64,000 bases of DNA, taken from Bombardia bombarda (Eukaryota > Ascomycota > Sordariomycetes > Sordariales > Lasiosphaeriaceae). Location of the stretch: positions 372,001 to 436,000 of the forward strand of contig JAULSR010000010.1 of assembly GCA_030512295.1 (NCBI GenBank), read 5' to 3'. The position numbers and the translations under genes are program-made. Shown in pieces: positions 21,907 through 35,400 of the stretch. Below the pieces are notes generated by a model. That model ran no database searches and was not told where the DNA came from. It saw nothing but the letters and a program-made list of their open reading frames with translations. Each line of letters starts with the position of its first letter. Within the stretch, counting starts at the first letter, position 1.

Positions 21907-22779
21907 TTAAGGCTTGGGGACATGAAGCGTCTTGCTCGTCATCAAGCAGCCGTGGATCATGAAGATGACGACGACGGGGTGGACCTCGAGGATGGTGTCC
22001 GCGAACCAGACGCCGCCGGGGATGGCGGCGTGGATCCAGCCCTGCGAGACCCAGTAGGCCATCATGGCGTCGAGGCCGAGCGAGGTGGGGATGGGGGTGC
22101 CCTCGAAGTAGAGGGCCTTGCCGGTTGAGTCCTTGGGGACGGCGGTGGCGGTCACGTTGAAGCGGGCGAGGCGGGTCAGGCCGCAGAGGACGAAGAAGGC
22201 GAGGCAGAGGTGGTCGAGCGGGGTGCGCATGCCGATGGCGAAGGCGACGACGGCAGGGGAGACGCCGAAAGAGATCTGAAAAGGTTAGTTATGTAATGGT
22301 GGGTGAGCGGGTGGGAGTTCCTGGAAGTAACATGACGTACCAAATCAGCGAGCGAGTCCAGCTCCTGGCCCATCATGCTGCTCTTCTTGCGCCAGCGCGC
22401 AACCTTGCCGTCGAAGAAATCGAAGAACAGGCCTAATGGCAGGAAGGCGAGGGAGGCGTACAGGTTCCCGAGCGAGGTCGGGTCGCCGAGGAGGTAGCGC
22501 ATCGACGAGAAGACGGACATGATGCCGCAGAGGCCGTTGAGCTCGGTGATGAGGTCGGCCAGATGCATGGCGCGGATCAGGGAGAAGTGGCCCGTCTCGG
22601 TCGACAAGAGGACCTTTTGCTTGTCTTCGGCTGTGCGGCATAGGAGTCAGTATACTCTGTTCTTTCCCCCTTGTTGACCCGCCCGCGATGCGGTTTATGG
22701 AGTGAAAGAACGTACTAGGATCGGTGACATCTTTGGACACGCCGCCACCATTTGCGGCTACACTGCTTCGTTTGGACAT
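21907..22779 (-). CDS. CHO1: CDP-diacylglycerol-serine O-phosphatidyltransferase (phosphatidylserine synthase)
   Basis: Makes phosphatidylserine from CDP-diacylglycerol and serine in the ER membrane, the entry to the PS-PE-PC route. Three exons (22779-22716, 22630-22341, 22275-21907) join in phase to give 240 residues. The CDP-alcohol phosphotransferase signature is complete: D95-G96-x2-A99-R100-x8-G109-x3-D113-x3-D117. Hydrophobic segments flank it and recur to the C terminus, giving the usual polytopic fold. CGLTRLARFNVT after the core is also typical of PS synthases. The protein is somewhat shorter than yeast Cho1 (276 residues), mainly at the N terminus. The fungal CDP-DAG-dependent enzyme has no animal counterpart. 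Confidence 0.93.
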
Positions 22780-24263
22780 GGTCGTGTTTTTGTGTGTGTA
22801 TGTGCCTTCTTTTTTTTATGCGTCGGGGTATGCTGTACAATTCCTCTCCGTCCTTTCTCGTGATATTCGTCAAAAGTCTTGTCGCTTGCTCGCAGATGGA
22901 TAGAAAAAGAAAACTAAGGGGTAAAATAGGAGAAGAATGAGGAAAATAGGAATGACGAAGGGAGAGAGAAAACAAACCAAGCTTTGCTTGCTTGGGCCGA
23001 GGGGTAGGATGGGTTGGCTTCCGTTTTGATGGAGGCACGGACGAACTGGGAAAGATGCGAAAGGCAGTGCAAGCGACCAGCATACGGTAGCCCGGCCAGC
23101 GCTCTGGTGTAGCGTTCGCAGGCAAAAAAGCAGCAGCAGCGCGCGGACTGGAGCAGGGTCCAGATCCCACCTCGCACGGGTCATGCCGTCATTCTGCCCG
23201 GGATCTTTTGGCAGAAACAGTTGACTGTTAGCGTTCTTTTGCTTACCGCCTTCCACATTCCGCCTTTTGCTTCCTAGCTGCTCCCTTAGGAGCTCGAGGT
23301 TAGCCACACTCAGGCATGGAAGCCTGTTGCGGGGGCTCCTCCTAGCCTAGCCTAGCTACTGATGACACACTCACTTTGCCTCGACCTTTCAGATCTTGAT
23401 TCATTGTGTGAACAACGGAGTTCATTATGCAAGATGCCTTGGTCCCCCGTGTTGCTGAGTGATGCCCAACTCTTGACTCAAAATGTCAATAGTGAAACAA
23501 AAGACGTGGAATAGGTACGGTAATCCGTTTGCTCTAGCAGAACAGAGTGCCACTGGAGCGGGGACTCTCACCGCCACCTGTGGGCTCCATGTTTCTTTGG
23601 CGTGTCTGTTGTCTGTCGAATGTGGTCACTCTGTGATCTGAGCGGCTGCGGCTACGTCATGAGGAAACACCAATCACCGTCGTGACTTGCCACGCGTGCC
23701 CTGGGTGGCTCAGCCCGTTATTTGTTGTGTATAGGACAATAGTTAGCTAAATGCCTATTGCAAGCGTCACAGGTTCTGTTTAGGGGTGCATCAAACTATC
23801 ATTCGAAAAAGTACCGACTGAAATAAGAAGTAGGTGTTCATGTCGCTCCTTGATACTCCAAGTCCTTTGAGGTGGGTAGGTGTTCACAATAATAGGACTC
23901 GGCAGTTTTAATATCAAACCACTGCCTACTACGAAGTACATCAATCCTATCTTCATATCTGATAGCCACTGTTAAATACCATGTCTCTCCACCCACTCTC
24001 CGAATTTGCGCAGTGTTACGCAAGTGCTGTAAAAAAACACTGGAAACACTCTTCAGGGTCGTGACCTTCGAACCACCTGACGTTATGTTTCTTGGGCATG
24101 AGAACCGACAGCACTCGCTGATATCGTGCCAGTACCTGCTTGCCTGTCGTCCGTAACCCACTCACGACATGAAGTATCACCAATTATACTTCATTCTCAA
24201 TACCCTTGAATTGCTTGTACTGCAGTAGCTTAGTGACCTATTCTACTCGGTAGGCGAATTTCT
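22780..24263. other. intergenic: CHO1 promoter and 3' region of the UCH gene
   Basis: About 1.5 kb. A minus-strand frame at 23838-24161 (107 codons, no ATG start) is open but shows no motif. TGACTCA occurs near 23474. No gene is supported. Confidence 0.5.
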
Positions 24264-26166
24264 TCATATTTCCTGAGCCTCCTCATGAAGCTGTAAAAGC
24301 ACACCATGGTCGGCCAACCTCATCACCCATTCGTGGATGGCCGGCGTGTGATCCTTCTTACCACCAATAGCCCTGGCCCCGTTTCCGCCGCCATCACCGC
24401 CCACTTCCAACAGCACATCAAAGCGCTCACAAATATCCTTCTGGGCTTCCAAGGTCTTTTGCCGGAGCTCCAGAGCGTCGTGTATTACGAAATTGGGTTT
24501 CATAATCTTCTGCTGGAAGTCCAGCAGCTCGGGTGACGCGACCGACAGGGTTAATATATCCGCCGCTTCGAGCAGGTAGTTGCCCAGCCGAGCTGAGCTA
24601 GAGGTAGTGAGAAGGCAGGGCGTGTCGTTAGCATCCAGTTGTGGCCAGGCTGGATCTTTGCTCCACATGGCTTCGAGGTGCTCTATGCAGCGAATATTGA
24701 TGGCGAGGTCTCGCCGTATTGATGCAGTGTTGTGGTCCCGGCAGAGCGCGAGAAGGTTGAAATTGAGACCGCTTGTCTCATGTGCTAGCATTCTGGACTC
24801 CAGCACCGGGCGCGCAATTTCGGTCCAGTTCTGTCCTGGTTCGAAATCACCTAGGGCTCTGCTGTTAGCTCACGAAAGGTAAAAAGAGACAGAGACTAGC
24901 GAATAGGTGACGTCCTTACCAATATATCGAGGGCTCGCCGCCAAGCCGTCAATTTGCCATACGCTCTGCCCAACGGGGACAAATGCGATGTAGTGAAATG
25001 CGACGTCAGCCGCCGGCTTTGTCTTCCATTTGTATTTGCGGTTTGAAGTCGACTTCGATGAGGCAGTCTTTCGTCTTTTCTTCTTGCTATCCTCTACGCT
25101 ATTTGAAAGAGCGAGGGCTGCGTTTAGAAGATCCAACCGTCTAAAGAATAAATGGTAAGTCAACTGACTGCTTCGATTGGAGTGAAGCGAGATGGCCTTG
25201 ATATCAACCTACCGAGCGAAGGAATTGTGTGCCTCTCGAATCCACGAGCTATTGCTGAGGAAATTGCCACGCAAAGGCGGTGACATGTCACTAGATTCCT
25301 GCTTGAACTTGGCGAGCTTCGCTCCCAGGGCCAAATCACCGGCGTTCATAATGATATTGAACAAGGCCACAGTGGCACATGCATTGTTGGTTGTCTGAGA
25401 TGTGTCAGTACCACGTTTCGCACTTGGACAACGGGATTACCTACTTGGTTCGCAAACCATACGTTCTGGCTCGCTTCGGAAGCTTTAACGTTATCATCTT
25501 CTAAGTATTCGAAGAGGAAGATCAAGCCATAGACGGGATCCCTGTAGTTCAAGAAGAAATTAGCAGGTTAAACGCCATAAAATAGGGAGGGGCATTTACG
25601 GAAGAATGGCAACGTCATCCAACGTGAATATCTCTTGGATCTTAGCATCCTTGACTCCAAGGAGGCCGAGGATGCGGTTGATGAATACCTGTTGGATATT
25701 GGAAGTTTAGAACAACCACACTTGAAGAATTAAGTACAGATATAAAAAGATAGGTACTTACAGGGTCGGATTCTACCTCAACCCAGCTAGGCCACTCGCT
25801 TAGCTCGTTTTCCCGCCACGGGCCAAGTGAAGTCTCCAGCAGGTGTTCGGGCACGTCGAAGATCTCGGGGGCCGCCTTTCGCTTGGGATTCCGCCGGGTT
25901 GGCGTAGATGTCTTAGACTCTGCTACAAATGCCTTGACCTTCTCTGTATCCAAGGCGCGTGTTTCGGCATATGATGTGACTGGCTTCCGGACACGGGCTG
26001 ATCGACGGACGGGAGCATCGACTTCCTCCTTGGCCTTTGCCTTGCCCTTGCTGCTCTTGGGTTCAGGAGTAGCAGGCGCAGATGCTCGGGCGCGGGTTGG
26101 TGGAATGACGGGGGGAAAGGCGCCGAGTCTAGGACTGGCAGACGTAAACGCGGATTTTTGGGGCAT
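24264..26166 (-). CDS. UCH37/BAP1-like ubiquitin C-terminal hydrolase (peptidase C12)
   Basis: A deubiquitinating cysteine protease. Six exons (26166-25762, 25688-25600, 25541-25445, 25394-25213, 25140-24920, 24850-24264) join in phase to give 526 residues. The oxyanion glutamine Q197 and nucleophile C203 lie in NQTTNNACAT, the histidine H307 in VAFHYIAF and the aspartate D322 in WQIDGL, so the catalytic site is complete. The crossover-loop region between C203 and H307 carries a Lys/Arg-rich stretch (about 277-299). A 130-residue basic, Ser/Pro-rich N-terminal extension and a C-terminal helical region with IHEWVMRLADHG resemble the larger UCH37/BAP1 class rather than short UCH-L1/L3 enzymes. 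Nuclear location is inferred from the basic segments. It shares its upstream region with POM152. Confidence 0.88.
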
Positions 26167-27604
26167 TCTTTTCCTTTTTCCATTGACCAGTAATGGCAGC
26201 GACTGAATGTGAAGTGTGAGAGTTGGCAGGTTCCAAGTGCAAGATCTGGGACCCGTGAGAATGAATGATAAATGGTAGGTCACGAGGGCTGAGAGGAACG
26301 TGACGCATGCGTTTCTTATTAACAATGTTAACAATAGCCCAGGATCCAGCCCGTGGGGTATGTTCGGCGTGTTGAGGGAGGTTGGGATGGTTGCGCCGGT
26401 GCGGTGGTTTCGGATGAGATGCAGGTACTTGTAGGTGCGTGGTGTAAACAAGACCGACTCAAGCGACCCTCTTCAATTCAGCTGGTTGTAAGACGACTGA
26501 GTAACTGGAACTTCAAGATTCCACAAGCGTCGTCGCAAGAAACTTTATCTCAAAGCTCCCGCCCGACCAGTATTTGATCAATTGGCTCTCTTATAAACCT
26601 TGGCTCTGTCGTCGTACGATCTCACACTTGCATCCACAACAGCCCGAGACGGAGAGAGCAGTCGGGTCGAATGCAGAAGGGCTGCGTGTTTTATGTGCTA
26701 ACCGAAACAATCAAGACATGCTTAAGAAAGCAAATGGAAATTTGAACAACTGGGGCATTTGAGATCCTTAAAGGAGCCATTTGACCCAGGTTGTTTTGTT
26801 CTTCTCTAAGGATGGTAGAACATGCTTGTTGTGCTCTTCAACGATCCAGGCTGGGAAGTACGGGCACATACCGGCACACCTTTAGGCTATTGGCACGCCC
26901 CTAGGTTGGTGCCTCTCCTCTGCGTTTACTGCAAGGCCCATGTCATGAGCCAACGTTCATAGACTTTAAAAAAAAAAACCACTGTTACTATCCACGATTG
27001 ATATTACATATTTACCAACGACCGCCGCAGTAAACGGCAAAGAATAAAATGCATTCGTACGCTTTACTCCGTCTGTATTGACTTGGGGGGAGCTCGTTGC
27101 AGAATAAGGTGGGGTTAGCCTATAATCAGAGCTAGCTGTCTTGGCCAATCAGACATCCCGGGCAGAGCTTGGTGGTCCGCTGTCGCATCGGCACAGGCAG
27201 GCCACAGGCACGCACGAAGGGCCCTGGTTTGGACAAAGACAGGACCTGACCGCGTCTTGACGTGACGCTAGCGGCGTTAGATGGGAGATTTTAGCAGCGA
27301 CGGCAAACTCCAACAGTAAATAATATCGGCACGTTCATGTTTTCGAGGCGGTATCCCTACAAACGCCAGCCAGGATTGAGGCCCTGAGAAAACCAGTTGC
27401 TCACGGCAATCGTGAACCAGCGTCCTAGGGCGCCCCGCTGCCTTTGTTGCCTTTTGCGCTCTTCCACAAACACACTACTGCCAGTGGTGCCAGACTTACT
27501 CCACAACAAAGTCCATCAGGTTTCGTCGTCGCAACCTGTTCGCGACAAGAATAGGGTACCTTCACCACCACACTGCCAGACAACGCCGCCCGACCCGGTA
27601 TGCC
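26167..27604. promoter_or_regulatory. bidirectional promoter region of the UCH gene and POM152
   Basis: 1.44 kb between divergent start codons, with a CCAAT box (27145-27149, CCAATCAG). I see no supportable gene here. Confidence 0.5.
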
Positions 27605-30600
27605 ATGAGCGACACGAACCCCATCGGCGCATTCCCACAGACCCCTGTGGCGCCGCGCTCGAGAAGGAGTCCCGGCGGCATGCCACCCACCACCACCAAC
27701 AACGGTCCTCTGCCCATCGCTCCCCAGCAAGGCGCGCCCACCACCAGAAGAGCCGCCCCGTCGCCTTTCATCCCGTTGCACGTACTCGATGCCCCGAGCC
27801 AGCGTCTCTATGCCCTCGCCATCTATATCGCCTTGTTGGCATGGAAGTTCTACGACTGGGCGCAGGTGGTTGAGGAGAATACCGAGTCGTTTTGGCTCTT
27901 CTTAAAATGGATCGCCATAGACTGCGTCTTCCTCTTTGGCTTGCCCGAATTGAGGATACCATGGCTCGAGCTGTCCCAGCCGTTTGTCGTTGTGGCATTT
28001 TTTCTCCATGCCATTTTTGACTGGATGCTCATGTTCAATGTTGGCCTGCCATGGCAATCCGTTCTCCTTGGATTTTTCAAGGTCTTTTACGACCGCGAAC
28101 TCGCCATTTCCGAGCACCAGGTCAAGATATCTAATATCCTGCACAACTCCTCCCTAATCATGGGCCGCCAAATCATCAATATTCTTCCAGAAGGGCAAGT
28201 TTGTCAAGGTGCTGCTGGTATCAAATTCGAAAGCTAACTGTATCCAGATCTGTCGTGCTCAACCCCGAGACTATCCCCTTCTGCCTAGGCGGTGAACGCA
28301 AAATAGCATCGATACCCATTTACTTCAACGCCACTCTTCCCATCGAAGTCGAGCTGATTCGCATCGATCTTGAATCCAACGCCCAAGAGGTGATTAAGTT
28401 GACCAGGACACAGCTCCGAGACATCGAGCGACAGGCAAAGAGACAGGCAGACGGAGAGGAAACAGCCGTCCGATTTGATTTTCCAGCAAAAAAGCCGGGC
28501 GCCTACCGCTTGGGCAAGGTGCTTGATGAGTACAAGCTCGAGGTTCAGAGGAGAACCCCCTTGACTTATGTTGTTCCGTGCCCCCGTGCCACTATCAGCT
28601 CCTCTTCATCGTCCAACCGTTGCATTGGAGAATCGTCGGACCTTTCACTTCAGGTGGAGGGTACACCGCCTCTGAAGACTGTCTACAGCCGTTCTATCAA
28701 CGGCCGGGATCCCAGTATTCATTATCAGACATTGCACCCCGAAGGCTTTTCGTCTCCGCTCCTGGATCATGCGCGCTCGGTCACTCTCCAGGGCCCGGCC
28801 GAGGAGAACATTGCGTGGGCTCAGTCTCTGCCCGTCTCCGTTAGCCTGGACGAGTTGATGCATGTGGGTGGTCAGTGGCAGTATTCGGTGGACGAGGTCC
28901 ATGATGCCTTTGGAAATGTCGTCAAGTACGCTTCTCCTGCCGACGATCCCGAAGGAAAGCCGAAACCGAAGCACCTGGTCCAAAATTTGGTTGTCAAAGA
29001 AAGACCACGAATTCGCCTTAGAGGATGCGATCCCGCCACCCCCCTTAAGGTTCCCAAAGGAGATTCAATTCCTTTACCCGTGGTGTTGAACTTCGCGGAC
29101 CAGGTACCAGACAACACGGCACACAGTCTCAGCTGGCAATTTTCACCTATCGACACGCTTACTGAGAGCGGAGATCACGGCGACGTGGTATCCGTTGGGT
29201 CGTATAATGCGAGAAATTCGCATGATCTGCCAAGGATTTCTGCCCCAGGTCTGTATTCTCTGACATCGGTCACTGCTGGGTCTTGCGACGGCGAAGTGCA
29301 GGAGCCATCATCCTGTCTGCTGCTCAACCCTCTCGAGCCCAAGCTCGCGCTGCGGGCCGAGGAAATTCCAGATGTCTGCGCTGGAAACTCGATCGGCCTG
29401 TCAGTGAACATGGATCTCATTGGAACTCCACCGTTCACAGTCATATACGATGTTGTGTCTAATGGAGTCACTTACCGTGACCGCTATGTATCGGTACAAG
29501 ACAAGCTACGATACCATATGGATCTAATTCCCGGAACATCTGGACACCATACATACCGCTTCACTCATATCAGCGACAGTGTCTACAAGAACCCTTTGAA
29601 GCTTACCGGCCCAGAATACCTTCTAGAACAGGACGTCTTTGCGGCTGCTAATGCAATGATCCAGTTCAGCGAAACCAATACAAACACTTGTCTAGGAGAT
29701 GAGGCGCCGGTGGAGGTACTCTTAACCGGAACTCCCCCGTTCACTCTGGAATGGGAGGTCGTTCATGATGGCAAGAGGAAGCAGTATAAGGTCAAGGATA
29801 TCACAAAAAGCACCTACCAGATCAAGACTGCGCCTTTAACGCATGGTGGAGAGTACACCATAGCCCTGACGGGTGTTCAAGATACGAGAGCCTGCCGGAT
29901 CTCCTTGACGAAAGAGGAGATAAAGCTGTCTGTAAGACGCCAAAGCCCACGAGTCTCATTTGGTCAGGTCGAGGGTAAGCGCAGGATCAGAGCCACCGAG
30001 GGCAGCACTGTGAAACTTCCACTCCGCCTTACTGGGGAGGGGCCATGGAAGGTTTCCTATACAAACCTCGAAGAGTCTGACAGCCCAAGGATTATGGAGC
30101 AGACATTGGAGAGCGATAACGATTTCCTCAGAGTCCGGGAAAGTGGCTTGTATTCAATCACCGATATCTGGGATAATATGTGCCACGGAGTTATTGATCA
30201 GAAGACGTCCACTTTCCAAGTCGATTGGATCCCTCGTCCTGAACTGTCCGTTGTCTTGTCCCCGAGTATTCAAGAGACCAGCAGCCATTACACTGTGGAT
30301 TCTGTCTGCGAAAGCGATATATCCAGCTTTGAAGTCAGCCTTAAAGGTATGCTCATTTTATTTGGTTATTACCTTAACGGTATTTTACTCACAATTTCAA
30401 GGCACACCCCCGTACCACGTTAACTACGAGGTTCGGAACGCACCGCTACAGGGCTCAAGCTCTCTCAGCCGCAAGGAATTCGACTCTGCCCTTGGAAGGA
30501 CTTTCATACAAATGGACACCGCCAAGGCGGGCTTGTACACGTACAAGTTCACTTCGGTGGCCGATGAGCTGTATAACAACAATCAGAAATTAGAACCGGT

Positions 30601-31507
30601 TGAGGTCAAGCAGAAGGTGAACAGAAAACCAACAGCAGCATTTACAAAGCCTGGACAAACCTTCAAGTACTGCAAGTCGGAGCAGGGAGAAGACAAGATC
30701 CCCATTACCCTGTCTGGTGTCCCGCCATTCTCTCTCGAGGTCGAAATCAAGCACCAAGGCAGCCCCATCCCGGAAATATTTAGAACTCAGGCCATCAACT
30801 CCAACTCGTACGAGCTCCAGATCCCCCGAAACCACCTCCGGCTGGGCATGCAGCACATTCGCATCCGTGACGTCAAAGACGCCAGCGGGTGCCACTCCAC
30901 TTCGGACCTCGGAGGGGGATCGTCGGTGCAGGTGCACCTCTACGAGGCACCGACCATCTACCCGCTGGAAACGCGCGCCGACTACTGCGTCGGCGAGCGC
31001 ATCTCGTACACCCTGTCGGGCACGCCGCCCTTTGAGGTACGATACATGTTTGACGGGACGGAGCGCAAGGCTAAGTCGGACACGACCAACTTCCGGCGCG
31101 TCGCCGAGCTGCCGGGCGAGTTCACCATCACGACGGTCTCGGACAAGGCGAGCGAGTGCCGCGCGCCCGTCAACATTATGAAGCACATCCACCCGATGCC
31201 GTCTGTGCGGATTTCCAAGGGCAAGAGCGTGCAGGTCGACATCCACGAGGGGAGCGAGGTGGAGATATTGTTTGAGTTCTGGGGCACGCCGCCGTTTGAG
31301 TTCACGTATACGCGCAGCAGCAACGCGAAAAAGGGGCAGAAGAGCCAGGTGCTGGAGACCAAGCATGATGTTAGTCATGAGCACAGCAAGGTGGTGAGGG
31401 CGAACCAGGAGGGGACGTATGAGGTGGTGGCGATCAAGGATTTGTATTGCTCGTTTTCGACGCAGCAGCAGGAGGCGGTAGTCAAGGGGCAGAAGCTGCT
31501 GCAGTGA
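27605..31507 (+). CDS. POM152: nuclear pore membrane protein POM152
   Basis: A pore-membrane nucleoporin that forms the lumenal ring of the nuclear pore complex. Three exons (27605-28194, 28248-30346, 30402-31507) join in phase to give 1264 residues (yeast 1337). A Pro/Ser-rich nucleoplasmic N terminus precedes hydrophobic segments at about 68-86, 96-116 and 126-148. The rest is a large lumenal region of Ig-like repeats, recognisable by recurring G-x-PPF/L/Y motifs: EGTPPL, IGTPPF, TGTPPF, QGTPPY, SGVPPF, SGTPPF and WGTPPF. Intron 1 uses a GC donor (GGGCAAGT), is only 53 nt, and has a CTAAC branch site. The ATG at 27605 opens a Pom152-like N terminus with the expected distance to the first membrane span. 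Confidence 0.93.
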
Positions 31508-32159
31508 GTATAATTAAGTTGGGTTGGGTTGGCTTGATTGACTGTCAGGAGGAAGGAGAAGGAGCTGGTAGCAGGGGTGATATCTCTCAATGGGGCTGGG
31601 GGGTATGCGTTGGGTTGGGGGTCATGGAGCATGCATGGGTTGAATACTGCCCCCACACCAACCACCGTGTCCCAAAAACGAGAAGAGAGCAGAGAGAGAA
31701 AAGGAAGGAAAGAAGGAAGGATGAAACTACGAAAATTGGGATATCGATCGGTTCTATACATGTTTGTGTGCTGTGTGTTGAAGTTACGATAAAGAGGGAG
31801 GCACAACACGTACACATCACATCACATAGATGGGAACATACATAGCATGGCGTTTTTTGTGGGCAAATTCTCAATTATTATTATATGGTAAAATGTACCT
31901 TCTTCCGTTGTTTGGTGCACAATTACAGTTGGATAAGTATATTTTTTGAGGTGTACTTACTGAGTGAGGTGTATGATTTTGGGTGGCAGACATGTTTTCT
32001 GGAAGGTACAGTGCCAGTCAATAAGTCTGGCCCCATCTACTGTGTATAACTACACCACCTACAACTATCCCATGTAAAACTATCCTATATAACTATTCCA
32101 TTCGTAACTATTGCAAATAAGTTATAAAAGGTCAATCTTGGGGTACAAATATATAGGTG

Positions 32160-32205
32160 GTAGAATTGAGGAGAGGGCCAGGCTTTTTGACTGATACTAA
32201 AGGTA
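32160..32205 (+). repeat. diverged dispersed repeat, copy 1
   Basis: About 40 bp (GTAGAATTGAGGAGAGGGCC onward) matches 53036-53075 at roughly 85 percent by eye. Both copies are preceded by a CTATTCCATTYG match at unequal distance. Confidence 0.5.
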
Positions 32206-32438
32206 GGTAGGTGTGTCTTCTTATATTGCCCTTGGGTGGCGAACGTGGAGGGAGGCTAGGTTACTTGCTTGCATGTTTGTCTACCAAATGAAGTCTCCCA
32301 TGTTTCAGGCCGTGTAGTAGAGGCCATTAGCTTTTAAGGTGTTAGCCGATCGAGATGGAAGGCTGATTTGCTGGCTCGCTGTCCAGGGAGTTTTACGTTG
32401 GATAGAAGTATTGCCTATGGCGAAGATACCCGACAGAT

Positions 32439-32452
32439 GGGGGGGGGGGGGG
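32439..32452. repeat. G14 homopolymer
   Basis: Fourteen consecutive G residues in the region between POM152 and SKN7. Confidence 0.85.
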
Positions 32453-35400
32453 TCTCTGCTTTGCCTTCTTGCTGAGGGATATGTGATTGTGAACGGTGAG
32501 ATCATAGACGTGTAGATTGTTAATGGTGTGTGTAATCGATCGTTATAGGAGACTGAGCCGCCTGCTCGCTCGTTATCTGCACTCTGCCGTCTGCCGTCTG
32601 GTTTATGTGGTGCCTTGCTTATGTCCAAGACGGACGGATTAAGGCCGAATCGTCTTTGAGATTCGGACGGGTCAAAATCAGAAAGAAGTTGGTGATGGTT
32701 TTGGTTACATCGCAGAAGTGTGCTGACCTCTTGTTGCGTCAATATGATGTTTCCAGCTGGAAGTAGGTAGGATAGTCAGGTCCGGTCAGCCTCGCTGGGC
32801 TGGAGTTTGTGTTGTGCTTGCATATCACTACACTATGTGGGAGTGAGATGGGTGGTGGCTCTCTCAGTTTTAAAGTCCGATCGATGTAGCATCAATACTA
32901 TGTAATGTGCTCAAGGAAGCGAAGCGCCCGAGGGTGCGGAAGGATCTTGGTATGTGTATGTTATTCATAGACTATCATGATGCAGGGACCAGCTAGCCCA
33001 GGCCCAAGGAAGGGCTATCCCCCGGGAAGAGGGGTCTGATTTTCAGGGGTAGATAGTCGAGATAGTGTAGATGGACGGCCGGGTGGGATAGTCTCGTGGG
33101 TATATTTGTAGGGATTATAAGGTGCTTTGGTTTGCTTTGTACTTGACTAAGACGAACTAATAAGGTATGTAAGTAGTAGGTAATGATGCATGTTTGTTCT
33201 AGTATCAATAGGGTGTTTATATGGAGATGTGTGTTATCATACTGGGTCGCTTCTGGCGTGAATCTGCCTCAATGGAAAATGTCGGTATGAAAGTGATCTC
33301 GGAGCCTGGTCAAGCCTAGGTAGCATCGTGTTCCCGAACTTTTTGATATATTGGAGGCTGAAGCATCGGCTCAAGAGAACACCCGGCGCAGATGTCTGTC
33401 CCAATGGACTACTACTGCCTGTCCAGCCAGCCGCTTGATTTACCCTGCCACATGGTTGCGTGCTTACTGTGACTGCATGCCAGTCATGTAGATGGATGGG
33501 CGGAAGTTTCGAGTCCGAGTCAGGCCAGATTACGTCGGTTGAGTTAGGTTAACTAGTAGTATGATGTTGCCATATGTTGTTGTTCCCTTAGATGATAGCT
33601 CTTTCTGAATCTGTACATGTTTTGCGGTAGAGTATATCCTATGGATCCAGCTCCTGACTTGTTCACAGGTAGTTACTAAATATACTGGAGGCTGAAGCTC
33701 GGGTTAGTTAGCGAGGTCAGGTGTGTTCTTTCTGCAAGACGGGTGGTCGTTGTTCGCCCCCAAGGCGCGAAAGTAGTTCGTGCTGGGTTGTGCTGGGTTG
33801 AAAGTCGACAGCCGGGGCGGCGGACGTTGCTCCTTCTCGGCGGCGGGTCCGTTTTCGGTTTGGTTTGGGGATTTCTCTTCTTAATCCAGTTAATTTCTTT
33901 TGCTCTCCGCTTTTTCTCGGCTCCGTCTATCATCCGTCTCGAAGGACGGCGACCCGAGGCTGTGTGATACTGAGACCCCGAGAAGGAATAAGTCAACGGC
34001 CGGGTCTCGGCATCGCGACATGACATTGCAGGAGATATCCGTCATCGCTCCAACTGGACCAATTGTCTTGATTTTCTTGCTTTTCCCCCTTGCTGTTTCG
34101 GTGGGACTTTTCGGAATACCGGTGGGTAAAGACTCCAAAACAGGACAGTTTATCGTCCCCAGGCTCTCGTTTCGCCCGTCAGGCATTCGCTCTCGCTGTT
34201 CTGTGTGCTGTTGATTCCGAAGCGCGCAGCTGTGGGTCCCAACCGTCGATCGTTACCGAACTGATCCAGGCAGAGCGCCACAAATTCCAGTTTGGACAGA
34301 GCTAAGCATGCACGACGGTGTCTCTTGCAGCGCCGGCCGGCCTTGGCACATCTGGACGTGCTGCCTGTACCAAGTACCCGTGATTCCTGGTTGAGCTGGG
34401 AGCTTTTGCCTGCCTTTCAATTTCTGAGCTTCCGCATTAGAATTAGTCACAGACCCTAGGTACATATATGTCTGCGACCCCGTGTAAACTTTGTTTAAGC
34501 TTGGTGGATTGTAGGGTGGTTGTGGTTGTGGTTGTCTGAGAAATCCAAAAGAAATCTGTGAGGTATCAATTCAATTGCTGCAAGGCGTGAAAATCGGCTA
34601 CCAAGTACGCTCGAGGCACCGTCTTCCACAGCCAAGCTTCTCTCCTAAAACGGACTAGGTGAGTAGTGGACTGGGTACGAAGTAGTTGAGGTAGCTACTT
34701 GGGCTTATCGTTACCGAGAGGGTGGAATCTGACTGTCGCGGAAGTCTGATCTGACTTCTGGGTGACAATGCGCTGCCATGCCAGTAAGATAGTTTAACGG
34801 CAAGACACGGGGCCAGGTAAGGCACGTAAGTAAGGTAGGTCCATGTACATGTGGTCCCCTCAACCCCGCCTCTGTCGATATGCCCGCGAGGGTTGGTTTA
34901 ATTGTTGCTTGCCGAGCCGTAACTTTATTACCAAGGCAAGAACGAAGCAGCACGCGACCGATATGCGCACCAATCTGCTACCTGCAAAAGAAAACCACCG
35001 AATTCGTCGACGGTTAGGACTCATCACTGGTTAATATAAGAGAGAGAGACTTTAGAGATGGCTGTTTGACAGACAGATCATCCAGGGGTCATACCCTCCA
35101 CCTCGACCCAAAGCTGCCAGCCACTAGCCACCAGCTCATGATCGACGTCGGCTCAAAATGACCCCCGCACGATCCAAGCTCAGCAGAAGCAGGCGCGAAC
35201 CAGCAATCGCAATGTGACCACTGACCAGTGTGCGAGCTGAGGATCGACAGAGGGTGGACGAGGGCCCTGAGTTGCCAGGCATGGTTGTCATCAACCTCGC
35301 AGGGGACCTCAGAGGCACTCGCGCACTGTAGGGCCACTCAGACCCCTGGAAAACACCCCCAGTCACCTAGTGTAGGTGGCAGCGGTGTCTCGGGACAGAG

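Noticed and set aside
33348..33700. Two similar short words (GGAGGCTGAAGC) 330 bp apart
   Set aside because: Similarity covers only about 16 bp and does not extend; likely chance.
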